From NCBI RefSeq assembly GCF_014779655.1, contig NZ_JACXYX010000014.1, positions 1 to 64,000 on the forward strand: 64,000 bases of DNA, given 5' to 3'. The DNA comes from Nocardioides ganghwensis (GTDB lineage: Bacteria > Actinomycetota > Actinomycetes > Propionibacteriales > Nocardioidaceae). Of this stretch, positions 8,905-17,439 are shown piece by piece (positions within the stretch are counted from its first letter, which is position 1; the number at the start of each line of letters is the position of its first letter). A model generated the notes under the pieces. It was not told where the DNA came from. It saw only the letters and a list, made by a program, of their open reading frames with translations, and searched no databases. A program made the translations under genes and the position numbers.

Positions 8905-10701
8905 TCAGCCGAGGTAGAGCGCCTCGATCTCTTCGCGGGACTCCCGCATGACGACGCGTCGCTTCAGCTTCAGGCTGGGGGTGAGCTGCCCGCCCTCCTC
9001 GGTCCACTCGCCGGGGAGGATCGTGAACTTCCGGATCGCCTCGGCCTTGGAGACGGCCTTGTTGGCCTCGTCGACGGCCTCCTGGACGGCGGAGACGAGG
9101 TCGGGGTCCTCGACCATGCGAGCCAGGTCGTCGCCCTTGCCGTGCTGCTCGGCCCAGGCGGGGAAGGTCTCGCGGTCGATCGTCACGAGGGCGCCGATGA
9201 AGGGCTGTCCGTCGCCGACCACGAGGCACTGGTCCACCAGAGGGTGGGCACGCAGGCGGTCCTCGAGGACCGCCGGGGCGACGTTCTTGCCGCCCGCCGT
9301 CACGATGATCTCCTTCTTGCGGCCGGTGATCCGGACGAAGCCCTCGTCGTCGACCTCGCCCACGTCTCCGGTGTGCAACCAGCCGTTGCGGTCGAGCGCC
9401 TCGGCCGTGGCGGCCTCGTTGCCCCAGTAGCCGGCGAAGACCTGGCCGCCGCGGAAGAGGAGCTCTCCGTCGTCGGCGACCCGTACGCTCGTGCCGGGGA
9501 TCGGGCGGCCGACCGTCCCGATCTTCTGCGCGTCGGGAAGGTTGACGCAGAGCGCGGCGGTCGTCTCGGTGAGGCCGTAGCCCTCGAGCACCGTCAGACC
9601 GATGCCGCGGTAGAAGTGGCCGAGCCGGTCGCCCAGCGGAGCGCCGCCCGAGACGGCGTACGTGCAGCTGCCGCCGAGCGCCTGACGGAGCTTGCCGTAG
9701 ACGAGCCTGTCGAACAGCGCGTGCTGTGCGCGCAGGCGCACCGGGACCCGCTTGCCGTCCAGGGCCCGCGAGTAAGCGATCGCGATGTCCGCGGCGCGGT
9801 CGAAGATCCGGCCGCGGCCGTCGGCGGTCGCGCGCTGGGAGGCGGTGTTGAAGACCTTCTCGAAGACCCTGGGAACGGCGAGGATGAACGTCGGCTTGAA
9901 CTCGCCGAGGTCGGCGACGAGGTTCTTGATGTCGGCGCTGTGCCCGAGCCGAGCGCGGCTCTTCACCGCCCCGATCTGGATGATCCTCGCGAAGACGTGG
10001 GCCAGGGGGAGGAACAGCAGGGTCGACGCCTCGTCGGTGTCGAAGAGCTCGGAGAGCTCGTCGACGGCCACACCGAGCTCGAACATGAAGTTGCCGTGGG
10101 TGATCATGCAGCCCTTGGGCTTGCCCGTGGTGCCGCTCGTGTAGATGAGGGTGGCGAGGTCGAGGGGAGTGGCGCTGGTGCGGCGCTCCTCGAGCAGCTC
10201 GTCGGAGATGTCGGAGCCGAGGCGGCCGAGGACGTCGACCGCGTTGTCCTGGACCGACCACACGTGCTGGAGCTCGGTGAGGTCACTGGCCCGGCGGGCC
10301 TCACGGATCCGCGCGAGGTGGTCAGGCCCCTCGGCCACCACGGCCCGTGCGCCCGAGTCCTGGAGGATCCAGCCGATCTGCTCGGCGGAGGACGTCTCGT
10401 AGATCGGCACGGTCACGGCGCCTGCGAACCAGATGGCGTAGTCGAGGAGTGTCCACTCGTAACGGGTCTTCGACAGCAGCGCGACGCGGTCCCCGGCCTC
10501 GACCCCGGCGGCGACCAGCCCCTTGGCGACGGCCCGGACCTCGTCGTGGAACTCCCCGGCCGTGACGTCGGCCCAGCCGTCGGGTGTGGCCCGGCTGAAG
10601 ACAGCGGTGTCCGCGTGGTCGTGCGCGTTGGCGACGACGTCGTCGGTGAGGTTCCCGGTCGTCGGGATCGAGATGGAGAGCGGCGTGGAGAACTCCCGCA
10701 C
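8905..10701 (-). CDS. Long-chain fatty-acid-CoA ligase (AMP-dependent synthetase)
   Basis: A 598-aa ANL-superfamily enzyme that activates a fatty acid with ATP and joins it to CoA. Visible motifs: P-loop LIYTSGTTGKPKG (about 183-195), YGLTETTA, and GWLHTGDVGEVDDEGFVRITGRKKEIIVTAGGKNVAP with the catalytic lysine near the C-terminus. Length matches the bacterial FadD15-like subgroup. It is divergent from the SRPBCC gene (95 bp between starts). As I recall, this ligase-SRPBCC-ArsA-DUF5304-glucokinase order is conserved in other actinobacteria, which argues it is not part of the Tad system around it. Chain-length preference is not visible. Confidence 0.93.
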   Translation of the reverse strand: MREFSTPLSISIPTTGNLTDDVVANAHDHADTAVFSRATPDGWADVTAGEFHDEVRAVAKGLVAAGVEAGDRVALLSKTRYEWTLLDYAIWFAGAVTVPIYETSSAEQIGWILQDSGARAVVAEGPDHLARIREARRASDLTELQHVWSVQDNAVDVLGRLGSDISDELLEERRTSATPLDLATLIYTSGTTGKPKGCMITHGNFMFELGVAVDELSELFDTDEASTLLFLPLAHVFARIIQIGAVKSRARLGHSADIKNLVADLGEFKPTFILAVPRVFEKVFNTASQRATADGRGRIFDRAADIAIAYSRALDGKRVPVRLRAQHALFDRLVYGKLRQALGGSCTYAVSGGAPLGDRLGHFYRGIGLTVLEGYGLTETTAALCVNLPDAQKIGTVGRPIPGTSVRVADDGELLFRGGQVFAGYWGNEAATAEALDRNGWLHTGDVGEVDDEGFVRITGRKKEIIVTAGGKNVAPAVLEDRLRAHPLVDQCLVVGDGQPFIGALVTIDRETFPAWAEQHGKGDDLARMVEDPDLVSAVQEAVDEANKAVSKAEAIRKFTILPGEWTEEGGQLTPSLKLKRRVVMRESREEIEALYLG

Positions 10702-10796
10702 GATGGAACCTCCTGGGTGTCGTCGTGTGCGGACCGCAGGTTATCGTTCGGGTCCTGTGGCCGAGCACGCCCGGTGCCGTGGGCTAGGCTCCGGCC

Positions 10797-11234
10797 ATGG
10801 CCGAACAGACCTCCTCGTCGATCACGATCGACGCTCCTCCGGCCGACGTGATGGCCGTCATCGCCGACTTCGAGTCCTACCCCGAGTGGGCCAAGGGCGT
10901 GCAGACCGCGGAGGTCACCGCGCCCGGGTCCGGCGACCGCGCCGAGCAGGTCTACTTCTCCCTCGACGTCTCGCCGATCAAGGACGAGTACACCCTCGCC
11001 TACGACTGGGACGGCGACCGCGAGGTCACCTGGACCCTCGTCGAGGGCAACATGCTCAAGGCACTCGACGGGGCCTACACACTGGTCGACCGGGGTGACG
11101 GCACCACAGAGGTGACCTACCGACTGGCCCTCGACGTCAGCATCCCGCTGATCGGCATGCTCAAGCGCAAGGGCGAGAAGATCCTCATCGACACCGCGCT
11201 GAAGGGCCTCAAGAAGCGCGTCGAGTCGCTCTGA
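10797..11234 (+). CDS. SRPBCC (START/Bet v1-like) family protein
   Basis: A 145-aa single-domain protein of the polyketide-cyclase/dehydrase branch of the SRPBCC fold, which binds hydrophobic ligands in a helix-grip pocket. The N-terminus (SSITIDAPPADVMAVIADFESYPEWAKGV) is typical. No catalytic residue can be assigned. The ArsA-like ATPase gene starts 15 bp downstream, and a fatty-acyl ligase lies divergently upstream, so a lipid-related ligand is plausible but unproven. Confidence 0.85.
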   Translation: MAEQTSSSITIDAPPADVMAVIADFESYPEWAKGVQTAEVTAPGSGDRAEQVYFSLDVSPIKDEYTLAYDWDGDREVTWTLVEGNMLKALDGAYTLVDRGDGTTEVTYRLALDVSIPLIGMLKRKGEKILIDTALKGLKKRVESL

Positions 11235-11248
11235 CACCCGGGTCCGGC

Positions 11249-12460
11249 ATGCGGATCCTCCTGTTCACCGGCAAGGGCGGTGTCGGCAAGTCCACCCTCG
11301 CCGCAGCCACGGCCTGCGCGAGCGCTGCCGCTGGGCACAAGACCTTGGTGCTGTCCACCGACGCGGCCCACTCGCTGGCCGATGCGCTCGACGTGGCCGC
11401 CACCGCGGAGCCGACCGAGGCGGCACCGAGCCTCTGGGTGCAGCACGTCGACGCACAGCAGCGCTTCGAACGCTCCTGGGCCGACATCCAGGGTTACCTG
11501 ATGAGCGTCCTCGACGTCGCCGGTGTCGACCCGGTCGCGGCTGAGGAGCTCACGGTCATCCCGGGGGCCGAGGAGGTGCTGGCGCTGCTCGAGGTACGGG
11601 CGCAGGCGCGGTCGGGGGAGTGGGACGTCCTCGTGGTCGACTGCGCACCGACGGCCGAGACCCTGCGTCTGCTCGCGCTTCCCGAGGCGCTCGGGTGGTA
11701 CATGACGCGCGTCCTCCCCGTGGAGCGTCGGGTGGTCAAGGCCCTGAAGCCCGTCCTCACCCGCGCCGCCGGGGTGCCGATGCCCGAGGACTCCGTCTTC
11801 GACGCGATCGAGCGCCTGCACGTCGAGCTCGACGACGTACGGACCGTGCTCACCGGGCCGGACACCTCGATCCGGCTCGTCCTGACTCCCGAGTCGGTGG
11901 TGCTCGCCGAGGCCCGGCGGGCATACACGTTCCTGACCCTCTTCGGCTACAGCGTCGACGCGGCCGTCGTGAACCGGGTCTTCCCGGACGGCGGCGCGGA
12001 CGAGTGGCGTGCGACGTGGGTGGCGGCGCAGCGCGCGGTGCTCGAGGAGGCGGCGGACTCCTTCGCCGGCCTGGACCTCCGGACGTCGGTCTACCGTCCC
12101 ACCGAGCCGGTCGGGCGCGCGGCCCTGCTGGATCTGGCCACGGACGTGTACGACGGCTCCGACCCGCTGGCGAAGGGATCCGGTGCCGCGGGCATGTCGG
12201 TCCGTACGACGGGCAGCGGCCGGGTGCTGTCGGTGCCCCTCCCGCTCGCCGCGCAGGACGACGTACGTCTCGCACGGAAGGGCGACGAGCTCGTCGTGTC
12301 AGTGGCGTCGTATCGTCGCCTCCTGACGCTCCCGTCCGGGCTGGCGCGACACCGCGTGGCGGGGGCGCGCGTGCACGACGGAGAGCTGCAGGTCCGGTTC
12401 ACCGATCCGGCCTCGACCACGACGACCCAGACCACCGAGACGCCGGAGGAGACCCTGTGA
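11249..12460 (+). CDS. ArsA-family ATPase
   Basis: A 403-aa single-domain ArsA/Get3-type ATPase. The deviant P-loop GKGGVGKST is at residues 8-16 (K9, K14), switch I is in LSTDAAHSLADAL and switch II in VVDCAPTAETLRLL. No ArsB, ArsR or arsenate reductase gene is near and no arsenic-binding Cys triplet is evident, so arsenite export is unlikely; tail-anchored-protein targeting or another client role is possible. The C-terminal 90 residues form an ArsA/HSP20-like beta region (GRVLSVPLPLAAQDDVRLARKGDELVV). It overlaps the next gene by 4 bp (GTGA). Confidence 0.9.
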   Translation: MRILLFTGKGGVGKSTLAAATACASAAAGHKTLVLSTDAAHSLADALDVAATAEPTEAAPSLWVQHVDAQQRFERSWADIQGYLMSVLDVAGVDPVAAEELTVIPGAEEVLALLEVRAQARSGEWDVLVVDCAPTAETLRLLALPEALGWYMTRVLPVERRVVKALKPVLTRAAGVPMPEDSVFDAIERLHVELDDVRTVLTGPDTSIRLVLTPESVVLAEARRAYTFLTLFGYSVDAAVVNRVFPDGGADEWRATWVAAQRAVLEEAADSFAGLDLRTSVYRPTEPVGRAALLDLATDVYDGSDPLAKGSGAAGMSVRTTGSGRVLSVPLPLAAQDDVRLARKGDELVVSVASYRRLLTLPSGLARHRVAGARVHDGELQVRFTDPASTTTTQTTETPEETL

Positions 12461-12843
12461 CCGACGCGGGTGACGCGCACGAAGTCGGGTCGCTGGGCGA
12501 GGAGGCCGCCAAGCTCCTCGGCGCCCTTTCAGGCTGGGCGCGGGAGCATGCTGGCGACGCGGGCGAGGGGCTGTCCGGTCTGGCTGCGCAGGCAGCCGCA
12601 TCAGCCCATGACCTGAACGAGCACCTCGCCACCGGTTCGGCCGAGTGCACCGTGTGCCCGGTGTGCCGGACGGTCCACGCAGTGCGTCAGCTGAGCCCCG
12701 AGGTCACCGCGCACCTGGGTGCAGCGATGACCTCGCTGGCCCAGGCCGCGGCGGCGGTCATGGCGACGACGCACGCAGGCGCGTCCCAGGACGGCGGGGT
12801 GGAGCACATCGACGTCACCGACGACTGGCCCGAGGGCGACTGA
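12457..12843 (+). CDS. DUF5304-like small protein with a CxxC pair
   Basis: A 128-aa protein starting at a GTG that overlaps the ArsA stop (GTGA). An Ala-rich helical N-terminus is followed by a conserved core with C-x-V-C-P-V-C (ECTVCPVCRTVHAVRQLSPEV) that could hold a metal or thiol pair, a second helix and an acidic end (VEHIDVTDDWPEGD). The pattern matches my recollection of the actinobacterial DUF5304 family, which accompanies ArsA-like and glucokinase genes. Function unknown; tight coupling suggests it works with the ArsA-like ATPase. Confidence 0.75.
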   Translation: MTDAGDAHEVGSLGEEAAKLLGALSGWAREHAGDAGEGLSGLAAQAAASAHDLNEHLATGSAECTVCPVCRTVHAVRQLSPEVTAHLGAAMTSLAQAAAAVMATTHAGASQDGGVEHIDVTDDWPEGD

Positions 12844-12855
12844 AGCCGGGTCGAG

Positions 12856-14067
12856 CTACTCGCCGCCGCCGGTGAGGCGGCTTCGGCGGAGCAGGCCGTC
12901 GCACTCGGCGCCCAGCGCGCACTCCGAGTCCTCGTTCGAGGCCGAGGTGCGCTCGTTGACGTACTTCAGCAGCATGAAGTTGACGTCGTTGCCGGCCTCC
13001 CACTCGTCGCTGGTGTACATCGACGGCATCCCGGCGCACTCTCCCGTGGTCGAGACGTAGCGCTCGGTCTTGCTGAAGTGGAACCCGCAGATGACCGCCG
13101 CGACCATCTTGAAGACGGGGTAGACCGCATTGGTGCCGCTGCCCTCGATGGTGGAGGCGTCGCACTGCGGCACGGCACAGAAGACGGGGAAGATCGCTGT
13201 CTCCTGGTTCCGGACCAGGATCTCCCACTTGTCAGCCGTGTGACCGGAATCGATGTTGCCGGTGTCGCCGCTCAGGCAGTTCTCGTCGTCGTCCTTCGGC
13301 GCGCACTCCCCACCGATGGCGAGGGTGAGCTCTCCCGGGGTGAGGTCGTCCTCCTGTCCGGGGATCACGGAGACTGGGTTGTCACACCCGAACTCGATCT
13401 GCTCCTCCGTGCTCTCGCCCGGCGCTTCGTCGGGGCAGTCCACGACCCACCAGTTGCCGCTGCCGGTCTTGGCAGGGCAGGTCGTCGGCAGCTTGGTGGC
13501 GTTCTTGGGTGCGTCGACCCGGACGAACGGGTACGTGCTGGGGCGGGGCACCACCTGTACCTGTGCGGAACACAAGGCGAGCGGTCGCACGCTCTCTCCA
13601 GCACCCGGAGCGACGTCGACGGTTGCTTCAGCGCGGCGCTGAGTCGTGATCGTGTCAGGCGCCTCAAGCAGCCGCGAGGTGGAAGTGTCAGTGTCGCCGG
13701 CGAGTCCGTACTTCACGATCAGGACGCCCGGGGTGCGGTCGCAGTCGATGTCGAACTCGAGCTCCGTCGACTCGTACTGTGTCTTGGTGCCGTCGTAATT
13801 GAGTTCGCCGAACCGCTGTGCGGCGGCGTGCGCCTCGGCGAAGGCCGCCGAGTTGTCCCGCACGGTAGGACAGTCGCCCGCGTACTGGGTCAGCACCTGG
13901 GCTGCCGCCAACGCGCCGGCGTCGGATGCCTTCTGCAGGTTGCGCTTGCTGACGTAGGCAGATCCCAGATCGATGGTGAACCCGGAGATGCCGATCAGAA
14001 CGAGCGCGAGAACCGCCACCAGAACGGCGGTGGCACCGCGGTCGTCGTGCTCGTGACGCCGACTCAT
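12856..14067 (-). CDS. TadG-like pilus assembly protein (Flp pilus-assembly TadE/G-like)
   Basis: A 403-aa protein with the Tad pseudopilin-like N-terminus: a DDRGATAVLVAVLALVLIGISGFTIDLG segment, split here as charged RGA followed by a hydrophobic helix to about residue 32. The long exported part contains several Cys pairs, suggesting disulfides. I chose the ATG at 14067, which overlaps the TadE stop by 4 bp (ATGA), over a start four codons upstream. It is transcribed with tadE, 4 kb away from the main Tad operon. It ends 12 bp from the convergent DUF5304 gene. Confidence 0.82.
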   Translation of the reverse strand: MSRRHEHDDRGATAVLVAVLALVLIGISGFTIDLGSAYVSKRNLQKASDAGALAAAQVLTQYAGDCPTVRDNSAAFAEAHAAAQRFGELNYDGTKTQYESTELEFDIDCDRTPGVLIVKYGLAGDTDTSTSRLLEAPDTITTQRRAEATVDVAPGAGESVRPLALCSAQVQVVPRPSTYPFVRVDAPKNATKLPTTCPAKTGSGNWWVVDCPDEAPGESTEEQIEFGCDNPVSVIPGQEDDLTPGELTLAIGGECAPKDDDENCLSGDTGNIDSGHTADKWEILVRNQETAIFPVFCAVPQCDASTIEGSGTNAVYPVFKMVAAVICGFHFSKTERYVSTTGECAGMPSMYTSDEWEAGNDVNFMLLKYVNERTSASNEDSECALGAECDGLLRRSRLTGGGE

Positions 14068-14492
14068 GAGAACTCGCACTGGAACTCCGCCTGACTCTCG
14101 AGAGTGATCTCCCCGGGCAGCACCGCTTCCGGAAGCGGCCAGGGGAAGAGGAACTCGCTGGTCACCTCGGCATGCACCTGCAGGCTGTCGCCCAAATCGG
14201 TGCCTTCACAGGTCGCTCGGACCGGCAGGGTCACAGTGGGGTCCGGATCCGAGGTGATCGGCCGGTACTCGTCGGCGACAATGGTCGCCGGGGTGAGACC
14301 CCGGTTGGAGTCCACCACGGTCGCACGGGCCGCCTGCCGGACCGCGTTGTCCAGCGAGATCTGGTTGGCGAAGGCCACGCCGAAGTTGACGATGCCGCCG
14401 ACCACGAGCAGCAAGGGGATCACGACCAGGGCGAACTCGACCGCGGCAGCACCCCGCTCGGTGCGACCGTTCGTGCGTGTGCGCAAGCGCAT
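14064..14492 (-). CDS. TadE-like pseudopilin
   Basis: A 142-aa minor pilin-like protein: RGAAAVEFALVVIPLLLVVGGIVNFGVAFA is the classic TadE signature (processing site G/A followed by a conserved E in the hydrophobic segment). The exported part has two Cys in CEGTDLGDS and CEFS. Start chosen at the ATG at 14492 because AAGGGG lies 5 bases before it; a GTG nine codons upstream (14519) has no Shine-Dalgarno. Predicted substrate of a prepilin peptidase that is not encoded in this window. Confidence 0.85.
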   Translation of the reverse strand: MRLRTRTNGRTERGAAAVEFALVVIPLLLVVGGIVNFGVAFANQISLDNAVRQAARATVVDSNRGLTPATIVADEYRPITSDPDPTVTLPVRATCEGTDLGDSLQVHAEVTSEFLFPWPLPEAVLPGEITLESQAEFQCEFS

Positions 14493-14567
14493 GAGATCCC
14501 CTTGCCCCTTGATGTTCACCTGTCACCGTAGGAGTCGGTGTCCTCGGCTGTCGCTTCTTTGACGGCA

Positions 14568-14590
14568 CTTTCGACCGTCCATGACGAAAG
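14568..14590. promoter_or_regulatory. Short inverted repeat between tadE and the ROK kinase gene
   Basis: CTTTCG (14568-14573) and CGAAAG (14585-14590) flank an 11-bp spacer in the divergent intergenic region. It could be an operator for either gene. The evidence is only the symmetry and location. Confidence 0.2.
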
Positions 14591-14659
14591 ATGGCTCGTT
14601 GTGACTAGACCGCTGGTCCGATCGGCCCATGTCCCCGCGCGTGCGCAAGGATTGCGCTC

Positions 14660-15643
14660 GTGATCAGCGGGACGAGCAACGACACGGCGAGGGGGGTCGT
14701 GGTCGGAGTCGACATCGGCGGGACGAAGGTACTGGCCGGAGTCGTCGAGCTCGACGGCCGAGTGGGACGTACGGCCCGTCGCACCACTCCGGGCCGGAGA
14801 GTGGTGACCAGCCGTGTCGAGGACGCATTGGTGGCTGCCGTGCTGGAGGCCGCGGACGGCCGGCCGTTGGCGGGCGTCGGGGTCGCCGCGGCCGGCTTCG
14901 TCGACTCTGCCGGCGAGCGCGTCATGTTCGCCCCGCACCTGCCGTGGCAGGGCGAGCCCCTGCGTGACCTCCTCGCCGACCGACTCGGGTGTCCAGTGGG
15001 TCTCGACAACGACGCCAACTGCGCCGCGCGCGCGGAGGCCCACCACGGCGCCGCGCGAGGCGCGGCCTCGGCGCTGATGATCACCATGGGCACCGGCATC
15101 GGCGGCGCCGTGTTGCTCGACGGCCACGTGGTTCGCGGTGCCAACGGGATGGCGGGGGAGTTTGGGCACATGCAGGTCGTGCCTGATGGTCAAGCGTGCG
15201 AGTGCGGGCGACGCGGCTGCTGGGAGCAGTACTCGTCGGGCAACGCGCTCGTGCGCGAGGCCCGCGCCCTCATGGCCGACCAGCCGTCCGTGCTCGTGGA
15301 GATGAGCGGCGGGGCGCCGGAGCAGGTCACCGGTCCGATGGTCACCTCGGCCGCGGAGCAGGGCGACCTCGTGGCCCGGCAGGCTTTCGCCTCCGTCGGT
15401 GGCTGGCTCGGAGTCGGTACCGCCAACCTGGTTGCCGCGTTCGACCCGGAGGTCGTGGTGGTCGGGGGCGGCGTCTCGGCCGCGGGGGACCGGCTGCTCG
15501 ACCCGGCACGCGCTGCGCTGCGTCGTACGCTCGTCGGCGCCGGGCACCGGGTCGTGCCCCTGCTGGTCGCCGCTCGGCTGGGACCGCAGGCCGGGATGGT
15601 CGGAGCGGCGCTGCTCGTGTCAGGCGATCAGGTCCGCCGGTAG
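14660..15643 (+). CDS. glkA: ROK-family sugar kinase, probable glucokinase
   Basis: A 327-aa ROK kinase (GTG start). It has the phosphate-binding VDIGGTKVLAGVV, the sugar-binding/catalytic LDNDANCAARAE, and the ROK zinc motif CECGRRGCWEQYSSG preceded by EFGHMQV. It phosphorylates glucose at C6 with ATP; substrate is inferred from resemblance to actinobacterial glucokinases. The length is about right for the family. Its 3' end overlaps the convergent TIGR00300 gene by 16 bp. Confidence 0.88.
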   Translation: MISGTSNDTARGVVVGVDIGGTKVLAGVVELDGRVGRTARRTTPGRRVVTSRVEDALVAAVLEAADGRPLAGVGVAAAGFVDSAGERVMFAPHLPWQGEPLRDLLADRLGCPVGLDNDANCAARAEAHHGAARGAASALMITMGTGIGGAVLLDGHVVRGANGMAGEFGHMQVVPDGQACECGRRGCWEQYSSGNALVREARALMADQPSVLVEMSGGAPEQVTGPMVTSAAEQGDLVARQAFASVGGWLGVGTANLVAAFDPEVVVVGGGVSAAGDRLLDPARAALRRTLVGAGHRVVPLLVAARLGPQAGMVGAALLVSGDQVRR

Positions 15644-16863
15644 TCCGCCACGAGCTCCAGCGCCAGCTGCTCGAGGAAGAGCCCCACGTCGGAGACGATG
15701 CCCCGGCCGGGATTGGTCCCGTGGTAGGTGAGCCTGGTGACCACGGCCGGGTTGATGTCCACGCACACCACGGGGACGGTCGCCGGCAGGATGTTGCCGG
15801 TGGCGACCGAGTAGAGCTGCGTCGCCATCATCAGGCAGTAGCCGACGTCGCCGATCTCGGCGCGCATCGCTCGCTGGCCCTCGACCACGTCGGTGTGGAC
15901 GTCGGGCAGCGGACCCTCGTCGCGGACCGAGCCGACCAGCACGAAGCGACGTCCGCAGGTGGCGAGCGCGTGCATGAGCCCGCCGGTCAGGACCCCCTGG
16001 GCCACCGCCGCCTCGATCGAACCGGCTCGGCGGATCGTGTTGACCGCGCGGACCTCGTGCTCGTGCCCGTGCTCGAGGCCCTCCGCGGACTCGTCGGGGT
16101 TGCGGCGCCTGCCGTAGAGCGCGGCCTCGATGTCGTAGGTCGCCAAGGCGTTGCCGGCGAACAGGACGTCGACCCACCCGGCCCGGACGAGCGCCACCAT
16201 CGCCGGCACGGAGCCCGCGTGCACCACCCCGGGGCCGGCGACCCAGAGCAGGCGCTTCCCGTCCGTGCGGGCCTGCCGCATGCCGTCGGCGACCTGGCGT
16301 ACAAGCACGGCCTGGGGACGGTCGCGCACGACCTCGCCGTCACCGAACGCGAGCGGGGCCGCCTCGGAGTCCTGCTGCGGCACCGACACCCGTACGCCGG
16401 TCGCGCCGACGACGATCCGCATGCCGGCCCGCACGTCGGTCAGGGGGACCGTACGGACCCGTGCCGCGCCGGACGGGGCGTCGACGACGAGGCCGCAGTC
16501 CATCTCGGGGTTCTCCACGTCGTGCCACTCACCGTCGAGCTGCACGCGCGTCTCGAGGTTGGTCGTGGCGTAGAAGCCCTCGGGCAGCACTCCGTCCAGC
16601 TCGGCGGTCGCGAGGACCGCGTCGCCGTCGGAGACCTGGTTGACCCCGCGCGTCTGGAGGCGCATGAGCAGTCGCTGGAGGGAGGAGTCGTCCGCCGCCT
16701 CGACCGTGATCCGGGCGCTGCTCGGGTCGTGGGCGTCGTGGCCGACGTCGAGCTGCTCGATGACGTAGTCGCCGCCGAAGTCGCGGATGTCATCGAGGAC
16801 GCGCGACAGGATGCCGCTGTCCATCAAGTGCCCCGTGACCTCGACGGTCTCATGTGGCCCCAC
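15628..16863 (-). CDS. TIGR00300 / LOR-SDH-domain family protein
   Basis: A 411-aa protein starting at a GTG (16863; VGPHETVEVTGHLMDSGI). The N-terminal 100 residues are the LOR/SDH-type conserved domain (MDSGILSRVLDDI, DVGHDAHDPSSARITVEA). The C-terminal half is a Rossmann-like part (RLLWVAGPGVVHAGSVPAMVALVRAGWVDVLFAGNALATYDIEAALYG) with conserved VGYCLMMATQLYSVATGN. Members of TIGR00300 in archaea and cyanobacteria (AgrE/ArgZ type) include ornithine cyclodeaminase or arginine/ornithine-ammonia enzymes, so a role in ornithine or lysine breakdown is plausible. No arginine pathway gene is near. Part of a much longer antisense reading frame that is otherwise spurious. Confidence 0.82.
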   Translation of the reverse strand: MGPHETVEVTGHLMDSGILSRVLDDIRDFGGDYVIEQLDVGHDAHDPSSARITVEAADDSSLQRLLMRLQTRGVNQVSDGDAVLATAELDGVLPEGFYATTNLETRVQLDGEWHDVENPEMDCGLVVDAPSGAARVRTVPLTDVRAGMRIVVGATGVRVSVPQQDSEAAPLAFGDGEVVRDRPQAVLVRQVADGMRQARTDGKRLLWVAGPGVVHAGSVPAMVALVRAGWVDVLFAGNALATYDIEAALYGRRRNPDESAEGLEHGHEHEVRAVNTIRRAGSIEAAVAQGVLTGGLMHALATCGRRFVLVGSVRDEGPLPDVHTDVVEGQRAMRAEIGDVGYCLMMATQLYSVATGNILPATVPVVCVDINPAVVTRLTYHGTNPGRGIVSDVGLFLEQLALELVADYRRT

Positions 16864-16889
16864 CCCGGTGACACTACGCCCAGGCGGTG

Positions 16890-17345
16890 TCAGACGCGGG
16901 AGCCGTCGTCCCACGGGTCGCGGGGCGACCTCGGCATCTCGCGCACCAGGTAGGCGAAGCCACCGACGAACCACGCGACGAGCGCCCAGCCGAGCAGCGG
17001 CGTGACGTACAGCGAGAACAGGCCCAGCACGAGGGCGAGCAGGGGTGCCACGGAGAGGCCGGACCACGCCACGCCGCGCTGCCACGTCCGGGGCGCGGGG
17101 AGCGGCGGAGCCGGGGGTGGGCGGAACCGCTCGGCCTCGGCGATCGCCTGCTCGCGCCGCTCGACCGGGTCGTCGTCCTCGAGGTGCTTGGGCAGGTCGG
17201 GCGCGTCTGGGGTGTCGGACTGCTCCGCGGTCGCCGGTTCCTCCGCCGCGGGGGTCTCGTCGTCCAGCGCCGGACGCTCGCCGTAGTGCTCGACGATCTC
17301 GCGCCACGCCAGCTCGGTGCGGCTCTCGTCCTCCGGTCGGCTCAC
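16890..17345 (-). CDS. Conserved small membrane protein, function unknown
   Basis: A 151-aa protein from a GTG at 17345. An acidic N-terminal half (residues about 5-75, with conserved-looking ELAWREIVEHYGERP) is followed by two close transmembrane helices (about 88-130: GVAWSGLSVAPLLALVLGLFSLYVTPLLGWALVAWFVGGFAYL) and a short Asp/Arg-rich tail. I do not recognise a named family with certainty; it resembles small two-helix proteins common in Actinobacteria. It lies 26 bp downstream-facing from TIGR00300 on the same strand. Confidence 0.7.
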   Translation of the reverse strand: MSRPEDESRTELAWREIVEHYGERPALDDETPAAEEPATAEQSDTPDAPDLPKHLEDDDPVERREQAIAEAERFRPPPAPPLPAPRTWQRGVAWSGLSVAPLLALVLGLFSLYVTPLLGWALVAWFVGGFAYLVREMPRSPRDPWDDGSRV

Positions 17346-17366
17346 GCCGCCAACGGTAGCCCGCTT

Positions 17367-17404
17367 GTGGTTTCGAGGCTCGCTCCGCTCGCACCTCGAC
17401 CACC
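17367..17404. repeat. REP-like palindromic element
   Basis: A 38-bp imperfect palindrome between divergent genes. It starts GTGGTTTCGAGG, has a GCTCCGCTCGC centre and ends CCTCGACCACC. Elements of this form are, as I recall, scattered in large numbers through Nocardioides-type genomes. It sits just upstream of the esterase start, so it may also influence that promoter. Confidence 0.5.
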
Positions 17405-17439
17405 GATGCATCCGGGGCGCGGTGGTGCACACTGTGCCC

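Noticed and set aside
11249..12460. Arsenic resistance operon
   Set aside because: ArsA-like ATPase alone, without arsB, arsC, arsR or metal-binding cysteines.
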